This document shows, in pieces, positions 8,304 to 15,626 of a DNA stretch of 36,778 bases. Below the pieces are notes generated by a model, which worked only from the letters and a program-made list of their open reading frames with translations, was not told where the DNA came from and did not search any database. The stretch comes from Candidatus Kuenenia stuttgartensis (GTDB lineage Bacteria > Planctomycetota > Planctomycetia > Pirellulales > UBA1268), in contig CAMARC010000008.1 in NCBI GenBank assembly GCA_945860405.1, positions 1 through 36,778 on the forward strand, in the 5' to 3' direction. How positions within the stretch are numbered: position 1 is the stretch's first letter; every line of letters starts with the position of its first letter. The translations under genes were made by a program, and so were the position numbers.

Positions 8304-9494
8304 ATGTACCCCTCGCTCATGCCCTTCTTCGACCACAACGCCACGACGCCGCTCCACCCCGCCGCCCGCGCGGCGTGGCTCGAGGCCGCCGATCGCTTCT
8401 GGGCCAATCCCTCGAGCCTCTACGGCCAGGCCACGGCGGCCCGTGACCTCCTCGCCGATTGCCGCGAACGGCTCGCCGACTCGCTCGGCTGCAATGATCC
8501 TGGCCGGATCGTCTTTCCGTCGGGCGCCACCGCCGCCAACAACCTCTTGGCCCGACACCTTTCCACCTCGGCCCCGCCCGACGCCGTCGCGCTGGTTTCC
8601 CCCATCGAACACCCCGCCGTCGACGCGTCGATCCGCGCTGCCTTCCCGGGCCGCGTTCACGAAACCGGCGTCGACTCGGAGGGGGTCGTCGCGCCCGAGG
8701 CAGTCGCGGGGGCACTCGACGGAGCCGGCCACCGGCCCATCGCAGTTGTCTCGATCATGGCCGCGAGCAACGAAAGCGGCGTCCTCCAGCCATGGCAAGA
8801 CCTTGCTAGCCTCTGCCGCGATCGCCACATCCCGTTCCACACCGATGCTTCCCAGTGGCTCGGCAAGCTCCCCGCCGTTGGGCTCGCGGGCTGCGACTGG
8901 GTGACCGGGAGCGGCCACAAGTTCGGCGGCCCCCGCGGCGTCGGGTTTCTCGTTGTGCCTGCTGACAGCCGCTTCCGCGGCGACCTCGGCGGCCCGCAGG
9001 AACAGGGCCAGCACGCCGGCACCGAAAACCTCCCTGGCATCGCTGGAATGGTGGCGGCGCTCGAAGCTCGGGAGCGAGATCTCTCCACGATCGCCAAGCA
9101 GGGCGCCGCCCAGCGCGACGCCGCCATCGAACTGCTCCGCGAGCTTCTTCCTGCGGGAAAAGTCGTCAGCGGCAATGCCGAGCGACTGTGGAACACCCTC
9201 GCGATCCTCATCCCCGGAGCCGACTCGCGAAAGCTTGTCGCTGCCCTCGACCGGGCGGGTATCGAAGCCTCCACCGGCTCGGCCTGCAGTTCGGGCGCCG
9301 CCTCGGCCGCGCGGGTCGTTGCCGCGATCGCCCTGTCCCTCGGCCTCGCTCCGGGGGCACCCGCCGGCATGGTGCGCTTCTCCGCCGGCCCCGACACCAC
9401 CGCTGCAGACTGGCAGGCCGCGATGCATGCCTTGGCCGAAGCCGTCATCGCCAACGCGGGCCCCGCTCGGCCTCCGCGCGTCGACCTGCGCTGA
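8304..9494 (+). CDS. Cysteine desulfurase, NifS/IscS-like class V aminotransferase
   Basis: A 396-residue PLP enzyme that would remove sulfur from cysteine as enzyme-bound persulfide for Fe-S cluster, thio-cofactor or tRNA thiolation pathways. Visible landmarks are DHNATTPL near the N-terminus, His103 in IEHPA (stacks on PLP), Asp181 in HTDASQ (PLP ring nitrogen), the Schiff-base lysine Lys206 in SGHKFGG, and the persulfide cysteine Cys328 in STGSACSSG. The motif around residue 238 (AGTENLPG) is also typical. The start is ATG 8304 or, with a shorter N-terminus, ATG 8319. It is convergent with the terpenoid/redox cluster, only 39 bases from the end of the cyclase-like gene. That cluster contains at least two Fe-S proteins and a lipoyl-carrier homologue, so a sulfur-supply role for it is possible but unproven. 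Confidence 0.93.
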   Translation: MYPSLMPFFDHNATTPLHPAARAAWLEAADRFWANPSSLYGQATAARDLLADCRERLADSLGCNDPGRIVFPSGATAANNLLARHLSTSAPPDAVALVSPIEHPAVDASIRAAFPGRVHETGVDSEGVVAPEAVAGALDGAGHRPIAVVSIMAASNESGVLQPWQDLASLCRDRHIPFHTDASQWLGKLPAVGLAGCDWVTGSGHKFGGPRGVGFLVVPADSRFRGDLGGPQEQGQHAGTENLPGIAGMVAALEARERDLSTIAKQGAAQRDAAIELLRELLPAGKVVSGNAERLWNTLAILIPGADSRKLVAALDRAGIEASTGSACSSGAASAARVVAAIALSLGLAPGAPAGMVRFSAGPDTTAADWQAAMHALAEAVIANAGPARPPRVDLR

Positions 9495-9533
9495 AAGGGC
9501 TTTGGCGACGCGCCGACGGGCGACCCCTCGCTG

Positions 9534-11399
9534 TCAGCTGCTATGCCCTGATGCTGTGTTGTCCAGCAATCTCGCCGCCCGCTCGAGGGCCGTCACCGTG
9601 AAGGCGAGCGGATAGAGCGCTTCGTCGTACCAGAGCTTCGCGAAGTAGAGGCCGATCGGCGCGGCGGGGAAGACGTTTCCGCCGTCGGTGTGCTCGATCA
9701 GCCATTCGACCCCGCGGCCGACCGCGAGGAGCGCCCGGCCGGCAAGCTCTCGATCGGCCGCGTGCTCGGCCACTTCGGCGAGCGCCTCCACAGCCACCGC
9801 CGTCTCCTCGATCGTCGCCCCGATCCCCGGGGCACTCGCGATCCCACCATCGGGGCTTTGAGCGGCGAGAAGCCACTCGGCGCCGCGGCTGTTGCGCGTC
9901 GCTCGCACGACCTTCGCCGTGCCATAGGCGGGATTGGCCTGCTCGGGGTGGGCCTGATTGCCAAACCACAGCGGCCACCAGGCGCCGTCGGCCCGCTGCG
10001 TGCTGGCGAGATACCTGTGCGCGGCGGCGAGAGCGCGAGCCGTGCGCGGCGACTGCCCCGCCGCATCGAGCGACGTCCAGGCCTCCGCCGCGCGGAGGAC
10101 ATGCGCTGTGATGTCGGGGCAGGAGGTGTCAAACGGCAGCCTCCCCCAGCCGCGGCAAAATGTCGGCGTGCCGCCGTCGCGGTTGGCGAGATTGACAAGC
10201 CACGTAAGCGCGCTTCGGGCTGCCGCGCGGATGCCGTCGGGGAGCGGTCGATTCTCAGCTGCCTCGAGCGCCGCAAGGGCCAGAAGGCCGCCGCTTGTGT
10301 CATCGGCATCAGGGACCCCGCCGGGGAGATCGGTCCAGGCCCAGCCGCCAGGGGCTGCGCCAGTGTAGGGATGGACGCGATTCCATTGCTGCTCCAGGAG
10401 CCAGTCGCGCACCGCGGCCCGCTCTCCGCCATCGAGATGATCGGCGAGCTTGCCACCGGCGGCGAGGGCGCCGATTGAGAGCGTTGTGCACCAGGTGGCG
10501 AGATTCGTGTCGATCGGCCATGACCCGTCGGCCCGCTGCGAGGCGACGAGAAACGCCACGCCTTCCACCGCCACCGGATGCTCTGGGAGATCCATGCCCG
10601 CCAGGCTCATCGTCACGAAGCTCGTCAGCGGCGTCGCCTCGAGAAAGCCCCCTCCCGCCGGTTGGATCGCCCGGAGCGTGCGGAGCGTCGGGGCCACCGC
10701 CAAGTCGCGGAGTGTCTTCAGCGGCGGCCAGGCCGGCGCCCGCGCATGCCGCACCTGCCCGATCGCGATCAGCGCCGGCAGGGCGTAGCTCACCACCTGA
10801 AGGTCGACGAGCCGAAACCACGACTGCGGCAGCGCCGCCAGCTCGAAGGGGAGCTGTGGGATCACCCGCCATGTGGCCGGATCGTCGGGATCACCGAGCC
10901 GGCCGCAGAGCGCCGTGTGGACGAGGATCGGCACGCTGAACGTCTTGTCGCGGCCGTAGATCCGCGAGAGCGCCGCGGCGAGCGTCGCCCGATCGGTGCC
11001 ACCGGCTTGTGTGGTGATCCACGCCGCAGCGCCGTCGACGGCCGCCGAAGGGATGCCGCGCGTCTCGGCAAGCGCCGCGAGCACCGACCAGCCGAGGAGC
11101 GTCGTCGAGAGGTTGCCGGGGCTCGCGGCCGTATCCCCCCAACTGCCGTCGGGGAGTTGCGTGGCGGCGAGCCAGTCTTCGCCAGCCGCGATCCGCGCCG
11201 TGTGGACTGCCCTGCCCAGACGCTGGTCGATCAACCGCAAGCTCGCGATCGCCGTCGCCGTCGACAGCGCGCTCGACGACAGCTCGCCCGTCCAGTGGCT
11301 CCCGGTGCGCTGGGCGAGTAGATGCCCCGTCGCTGCGCCCCGAGACTTGGCGAAGGCGGAGGAGCGGAGGATGTGAGATGGCGGGACAGGCAGGCTCAT
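9534..11399 (-). CDS. Squalene-hopene-cyclase-family class II terpene cyclase homologue
   Basis: A 621-residue alpha-barrel protein with several QW-type repeats (QLPDGSW at 81-87, QRADGSW at 288-294, QRADGAWWPLWFG at 468-480, QSPDGG at 514-519). It carries the class II cyclase acid motif D364-A-D366-D367-T (PDADDT), matching DxDDT of squalene-hopene and tetraprenyl-curcumene cyclases. The CPDITAHVLRA and YGTAKVVRA segments align with the second half of squalene cyclases. It is at or slightly below the short end of typical SHC lengths (about 620-720). The ATG at 11399 overlaps the previous gene by ATGA. The protonating Asp suggests an active cyclase acting on a polyprenyl chain at the membrane face. 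The substrate could be squalene or a longer prenyl product from the neighbouring synthase; no squalene synthase is in the window. Last gene of the cluster. Confidence 0.88.
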   Translation of the reverse strand: MSLPVPPSHILRSSAFAKSRGAATGHLLAQRTGSHWTGELSSSALSTATAIASLRLIDQRLGRAVHTARIAAGEDWLAATQLPDGSWGDTAASPGNLSTTLLGWSVLAALAETRGIPSAAVDGAAAWITTQAGGTDRATLAAALSRIYGRDKTFSVPILVHTALCGRLGDPDDPATWRVIPQLPFELAALPQSWFRLVDLQVVSYALPALIAIGQVRHARAPAWPPLKTLRDLAVAPTLRTLRAIQPAGGGFLEATPLTSFVTMSLAGMDLPEHPVAVEGVAFLVASQRADGSWPIDTNLATWCTTLSIGALAAGGKLADHLDGGERAAVRDWLLEQQWNRVHPYTGAAPGGWAWTDLPGGVPDADDTSGGLLALAALEAAENRPLPDGIRAAARSALTWLVNLANRDGGTPTFCRGWGRLPFDTSCPDITAHVLRAAEAWTSLDAAGQSPRTARALAAAHRYLASTQRADGAWWPLWFGNQAHPEQANPAYGTAKVVRATRNSRGAEWLLAAQSPDGGIASAPGIGATIEETAVAVEALAEVAEHAADRELAGRALLAVGRGVEWLIEHTDGGNVFPAAPIGLYFAKLWYDEALYPLAFTVTALERAARLLDNTASGHSS

Positions 11400-12292
11400 A
11401 CGCTGGCATGCCCCAGGGCGACGAGGCCGTAGAAGGTGTATTCGGCATCGGGCTCGTCGTCGGCCCACGAGCCATGGAAGGCGCCGACATTTGTCCACAG
11501 CGAGTCTAAAAAATCGAGGACCGTCTCGCGGCGGTCGCGCCACGGCGCGTTGAGGGCATCGAGGGCGTGGAGCGTCACGGCCGTCGAGAGAAGATCGGGG
11601 AGCGGGGCGTCGGGGGCGGCGCAGAAGCCACCGGCCGGATGCCAGCGCTCGAGAAACCAATCCCCTATGCCCGCCGGCAGCGGCCGGTCGAGGGAGCGGA
11701 GCGTCGCGACGGCAGCGGCCGTCGCGGTGGTCGAGCCCTCGGCTTGCCCCGGCTCGTTCGACCAGCCGCCGTCAGCGCTCCGCAGGGCCTCAAGTGAATC
11801 GGCCAGGCGCTCGGGCTCTGGCAGCGGGAGCTTGAGATCGGCATGGGCGTTGACGGCAAGAAAGGAGCCGTAGGCGGTGCCGCAGGAGGCATGGCGGCGC
11901 GAGGCGTAGCCGCCGTCGGCGGAGCGATGCTGGAGAAACCCCGCGGCGATCCCCTCCCGGATGCCGGCGGCAAGCGTGGCGGCCGGTTGCGAGGCCCAGG
12001 CCCGGGCCAGGCAGCAGCGGTGGACGAGATCGAGGCTGTCACCAGGGCCATAGCCCGCGAGCCACTCGCGCGTGGCGATGATCTGCGGCGCCTGCGGATC
12101 GAGGGCATCGAGGGCCACGAGCGCATCGAGCGCAAACGAGCTGTAGTAGAGATCGCGGCGGCCACCGCGATTGACGTAGCCGCCGCCGGCGGCGGCCGTG
12201 CCATGGAGGAACGTGGTGACGAGGTCGGCGGCATCGCCCAGCGAACGTCGCGCGAGCCTGGCGACCTGGAGCATCTGGAGTCGCTGGCTCAT
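11396..12292 (-). CDS. Prenyltransferase/squalene-oxidase repeat protein, short alpha-barrel without DxDD
   Basis: A 298-residue protein made of alpha-alpha-barrel repeats of the prenyltransferase-beta / terpene-cyclase type. Repeat cores are GGYVNRGGRRDLYYSSFALD, SADGGYASRRHASCGTAYGSF, SADGGWSNEP and HPAGGFCAAP, ending in DAEYTFYGLVALGHASV. The size is that of a single barrel, about half of a squalene cyclase, and no DxDDT acid motif is seen. It lies 13 bases after the DUF116-prenyl synthase gene and overlaps the full-length cyclase homologue by ATGA, so the two cyclase-fold proteins are probably made together and may form a heteromer. Bacterial homologues of protein-prenyltransferase beta subunits share this fold, but a canonical zinc triad is not evident by eye. 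Start ATG 12292; the frame upstream is a shadow of the neighbour. Confidence 0.82.
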   Translation of the reverse strand: MSQRLQMLQVARLARRSLGDAADLVTTFLHGTAAAGGGYVNRGGRRDLYYSSFALDALVALDALDPQAPQIIATREWLAGYGPGDSLDLVHRCCLARAWASQPAATLAAGIREGIAAGFLQHRSADGGYASRRHASCGTAYGSFLAVNAHADLKLPLPEPERLADSLEALRSADGGWSNEPGQAEGSTTATAAAVATLRSLDRPLPAGIGDWFLERWHPAGGFCAAPDAPLPDLLSTAVTLHALDALNAPWRDRRETVLDFLDSLWTNVGAFHGSWADDEPDAEYTFYGLVALGHASV

Positions 12293-12305
12293 GGAGCGCG
12301 CCCGC

Positions 12306-14144
12306 TCACGCCCGCTCGACGACGGCTGCGGCGGGCTCCACCGCGGGAGCACTCGCCTTGGCTGCCCCTTCCGTCTTCGCGTGTCGCAGCCGTTCCTGCT
12401 CCGCCTCGCGACAATAGCCTTCGAACGACACCTCGTCGAAAATCTTCCCGAGGACGCGGCGCATGAGACCTTTGAGCGTCGGCTCCAGGAGCCCGTCGAG
12501 CGCCCGGATCGCCTGCTCCTTGTAGCCTTCGAGGAGCAGCGCCGCCTTTTCATCGGCCTTGCATTCGGCGATCGCGCCGCGAATCCGCTCAGCCGTCACG
12601 CCCGCCACATGTTCGCCCCGGGAGAGGCGACCGAGCAGGTCGCGATCGGCGCCGCGGGCCCGTTCGGCGGCCAATGCCAACACGACGCTCGGCCGCGGCT
12701 GGGCGCCGGGGAGGAGCCCGGCGTCATCCTGGAGATCGTCGAGGTCGTCCTTGATCTGATAGGCGATGCCCACCGCCTCGCTGAACGTCCGCAGGACCTC
12801 GGCGAGCTCGCTGCCGCGGCCGGCACAGAGGCTGCCAAGCTGAAGGGCGACATCAAACGCGGGGGCTGTTTTGAGCCTGAAGATTTCGAGCACCTGTCGG
12901 CTCGCCAGCGCCGTGGGCGTCCGGCTCCAGGCGAGCTCCTCCCCTTGGCCGCGGCACAACAGCCGCTGCGACTGAGAGGCCTCGCGGACCGCCGCGGTGA
13001 TCGTCGCCGGATCGAGACCCGACTCGGCGATCAGCCGATAGCCTTCGCCGATGAGGACGTCGCCGACGTTGAGTGCCACCGGAACGCCATACGCACCGGG
13101 AAGCGTCGGCTCGCCGTAGCGCTCGAGATCGCCATCCTCGATGTCGTCGTGGACAAGCGAGGCTTTGTGGAAGCATTCCACGGCCACCGCGATCTTCTTG
13201 AGCGAGGCTTCCTGCGCCGGGGTTGGCGCTGGCACGAGCGCCGCATGGACGGCCGCGGCGAGAAACGGCCGCCACCGCTTGCCGCCGACGCCGAGCCACT
13301 CGCGCCCGACGCGCTCCGCATGCCCTTCCGCGGGGCCGAGCAGTTCGTCGAGGACGGCCGGCTCGAACCAAGTCTTCACGGTGTTTTGGAGGCCGCCGAG
13401 ATCGAGGCGCCGCGAGGTGTCGGCGGCCTCGAGGTGGATGTAATCCCACACCCAGTCGTCATCGACCATCGTGTCGATGCAGTCGTCTTGGAGGAGGGGA
13501 ACGGCGACGGCGGGGATCGCGGCTGCCTCGACGAACGGGTGTGTTTTCTCGAGGACCGGCAGGCAGCTGACGCCGACAATGGCGTCGATCTGGCCGGTCT
13601 GGATCATCGCCATCACCAAGGCCGAGCCCTCGGCCACGAGGACGGCGTAGCCGAGCCGCTCGGCTTCGGCTTGGAAGTCTTGGATCGAGCAGAGCCCGCA
13701 GCTCTTGCAGAGGAGGCCGAACTCATCAAACGGCGCCGGACAGCGGCTCTCCACGCGGAGGCACTTCGGCATCAGGAGGAGGCGGCGATGGTAGGGCACG
13801 GCGGCCAAGGCATCGCGCCACGACTCGTTGTTGACAAGCACCCCGGCGTAATCGAGATGGATCTCGCCGAGACCCACCTCGGCCATCGCCGCGCGGGCCC
13901 GGGCATGCAATTCCTCCATCCGCAGCGGCGGCACCGCCGGCTCGGCGGCGAGTCCGCGGCGGATCGCCTCGAGGAGGGCCGTCCGCTCCGGCTTCGTCTG
14001 CGGGATTTTCGGATGGGGGGCGCGGGAGCGGATCAGCGCCGGCGGCACCGGCGGCGGAAGAATTACCAGCGGCAGCGAGGATCGCACCGGGGCGCCGGGC
14101 GCAGCGGCGGCGGAATCCGTCGTCGTTCGTTCGGCTGTCGACAT
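12306..14144 (-). CDS. DUF116 - polyprenyl diphosphate synthase fusion protein
   Basis: A 612-residue two-domain protein. Residues about 95-240 match the DUF116 family, with a cysteine pattern at 128 (PKC), 135, 146, 149, 152 (CKSCGLC), 194 (GVSC) and 222, suggesting a metal or Fe-S site. Residues about 280-580 are a trans-isoprenyl diphosphate synthase: GGKRWRP at 287-293, first aspartate motif D333-D334-I-E-D337, and second motif D466-D467-L-D-D470. Both DDxxD motifs are intact. Ala328 and Ser329 before the first motif are small, which in this family goes with chains of C20 or longer rather than C15. A Pro-rich linker forms the N-terminus and an Ala-rich tail the C-terminus. ATG 14144 has GAGGA upstream. 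The fusion suggests that chain synthesis is tied to a redox or metal step. It could supply the cyclase homologues encoded next. Confidence 0.88.
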   Translation of the reverse strand: MSTAERTTTDSAAAAPGAPVRSSLPLVILPPPVPPALIRSRAPHPKIPQTKPERTALLEAIRRGLAAEPAVPPLRMEELHARARAAMAEVGLGEIHLDYAGVLVNNESWRDALAAVPYHRRLLLMPKCLRVESRCPAPFDEFGLLCKSCGLCSIQDFQAEAERLGYAVLVAEGSALVMAMIQTGQIDAIVGVSCLPVLEKTHPFVEAAAIPAVAVPLLQDDCIDTMVDDDWVWDYIHLEAADTSRRLDLGGLQNTVKTWFEPAVLDELLGPAEGHAERVGREWLGVGGKRWRPFLAAAVHAALVPAPTPAQEASLKKIAVAVECFHKASLVHDDIEDGDLERYGEPTLPGAYGVPVALNVGDVLIGEGYRLIAESGLDPATITAAVREASQSQRLLCRGQGEELAWSRTPTALASRQVLEIFRLKTAPAFDVALQLGSLCAGRGSELAEVLRTFSEAVGIAYQIKDDLDDLQDDAGLLPGAQPRPSVVLALAAERARGADRDLLGRLSRGEHVAGVTAERIRGAIAECKADEKAALLLEGYKEQAIRALDGLLEPTLKGLMRRVLGKIFDEVSFEGYCREAEQERLRHAKTEGAAKASAPAVEPAAAVVERA

Positions 14145-14241
14145 GCCTGGTCCTCGTGGCGAACCGTTCGTGGTGGGCTCGCCGGGCGTTCCCGGCTCCC
14201 CCCCGCATTTGCCGCGCTCCTTCGGGAGGCCGGCCCTGAGA

Positions 14242-14250
14242 ATCCTATCA
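14242..14250 (-). promoter_or_regulatory. Extended -10-like element before the DUF116-prenyl synthase gene
   Basis: In the only gap of about 100 bases within the cluster, the minus strand reads TGATAGGAT (TGn plus TAGGAT) about 98 bases before the ATG at 14144. It would allow separate expression of the last three genes. No -35 was identified. Confidence 0.35.
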
Positions 14251-15141
14251 CGTGGAGGGGGATGACGCCGCCGGACCCATGCCTTCGGCCGCGGCCTGCC
14301 CGGCGAGCGCCGCTGCGGCCCGCTTGGCGGCTTCGGCCGATTTCCGTTGGATCTCCTCCGGCGAGGGAAGCGCGTCGAGCACCTCTCGGGGAATTGCCGC
14401 GGCGTCGGCGAGCTTCGTGAGACAGCGCCGCCGCTCGGCAAGGGCCTGATCGGCGCTCCGCTCCCGCGAGAAACGGTTTTTCGCCTCGGCCGAGCGTTCC
14501 CGGAGGCGGGCGTAGAGATCGCCACCGAGGAGGGCCGAGATGTCGATCTTCATCTTCTCCCGGCCGACGTCTGTCTGGCTTACCGGAGCCCCGTCGATCG
14601 GCCCGGCATGGTATTTCGGGAACATGATCGCGACTTCGGGGCAGACGCGCGAGCAGGCCGGGCAGTTGACCTTGCAGTTGGAGGGATTCTCGACGCGAAG
14701 GCGATGGTCGGCGTCGACCCCGTAGACATCGAACAGGCAGAAGCTCAGGCACTGCATGCAATTGGTGCAGCGGACCGGATCGATGACCGGAAACCATGGC
14801 TTCCAGGAATCACCCGCGCCTGGGGTGTTGAGGGGACGGTCGGCCCGGGTGCCGTCGACGAGCCCAACGACCTCCGCCGGCGTCCGCCCCGTGCAGTCGT
14901 GGACTTCGACTTTCGTCGTGTCCGTGGAAGTGACCAGCGGCGCTCCGCCGACAAACCGACCGACGACCACGAACGTCGCTTCATCGGCGGCGGCCGCAGC
15001 CCCTTCATGGGCAAGCGTCACCGAATACCCCCGATCGAGGAGCGAGGCCACGAGCTCTGCCCGTTCCGGGCCGGCCAGCGGCTCGGCACCGCTTCCTTCA
15101 TAGAGCACCACGCGGGGCTGGCGGGTGGCGAGTGTCGTCAT
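14248..15141 (-). CDS. 2[4Fe-4S] ferredoxin-domain protein of the terpenoid/redox cluster
   Basis: A 297-residue protein. An N-terminal part of about 110 residues (VVLYEGSG..., no family recognised) leads to two classic cluster motifs: CxxCxxCxxxC at Cys125, 128, 131, 135, and CxxxCxxCxxxCP at Cys156, 160, 163, 167. The tail of about 130 residues is charged and Ala-rich, with a run of probable helix around 200-290. No signal peptide or membrane segment is seen, so it is cytosolic. It probably passes electrons to a partner such as the radical SAM protein or the DUF116 domain; this is inferred from neighbours. The gene overlaps the small cysteine-protein gene by ATGA, pointing to tight coupling. 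Confidence 0.82.
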   Translation of the reverse strand: MTTLATRQPRVVLYEGSGAEPLAGPERAELVASLLDRGYSVTLAHEGAAAAADEATFVVVGRFVGGAPLVTSTDTTKVEVHDCTGRTPAEVVGLVDGTRADRPLNTPGAGDSWKPWFPVIDPVRCTNCMQCLSFCLFDVYGVDADHRLRVENPSNCKVNCPACSRVCPEVAIMFPKYHAGPIDGAPVSQTDVGREKMKIDISALLGGDLYARLRERSAEAKNRFSRERSADQALAERRRCLTKLADAAAIPREVLDALPSPEEIQRKSAEAAKRAAAALAGQAAAEGMGPAASSPST

Positions 15142-15626
15142 CGTTTCTCTCCCTCGGGGGTCGTCGGCGGAAGCTGACCGAGCGAGGCGATCCGGCCGGC
15201 CGCCGCCTGTTCGGCCGCGGCATCATCGCGGCCCGCGGCGCTCTCCGCCACGGCGCTTGGGTCGCCGGAAAGCATCCCCGCGAGGACCCGCTCTGCCGGG
15301 AGCGTCCGCATGTTGAGAATCTCGACGCCCGCCTCGCCGAGCGGGGAATCGCCCAGATGAAACAGCCCGCGGACGGCGCGCGGCCAACAGGCGGCGATCC
15401 GCAACGTCGTCCCCTCCTTGGCGAGCGCCGACAGATCGGCCAGATGGGGATCGCGGCGGGCCGCCATGTCGCAGAGGTCGGCCACCGCCTCGAAGCCCCG
15501 CCCCGATCCGGCGAGCCCCTCGAGCACCGCCCCCTTCACGTCGGCCGGCACCACCTGCGCAAACGCGCAGCGGCAATAGAGCATCCGCACCGCCGGCTCC
15601 GTTCCCTTGGCGTCGTCTCCGCTCAT
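15138..15626 (-). CDS. Small cysteine-containing protein of unknown function, cluster member
   Basis: A 162-residue protein whose family I do not recognise. It has Cys18 and Cys20 (YCRCAF), Cys52 (DLCDMAA) and Cys80 in the segment IAACWPRAVRGLFH, followed by VEILNMRTLP. The remaining C-terminal 50 residues are Ala-rich and probably disordered. The C-x-C pair and two further single cysteines could bind a metal or Fe-S centre. It is coding beyond doubt: its start overlaps the stop of the radical SAM gene (ATGA) and its stop overlaps the start of the ferredoxin-like gene (ATGA), so these three products are almost certainly made together and may form one complex. Confidence 0.8.
   Translation of the reverse strand: MSGDDAKGTEPAVRMLYCRCAFAQVVPADVKGAVLEGLAGSGRGFEAVADLCDMAARRDPHLADLSALAKEGTTLRIAACWPRAVRGLFHLGDSPLGEAGVEILNMRTLPAERVLAGMLSGDPSAVAESAAGRDDAAAEQAAAGRIASLGQLPPTTPEGEKR

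Noticed and set aside
12198-14420. A plus-strand open frame of about 740 codons opposite the DUF116-prenyl synthase gene
   Set aside because: It mirrors the minus-strand gene, has low-complexity Arg/Gly/Ala composition and no motif. In high-GC DNA such antisense frames stay open by codon bias.
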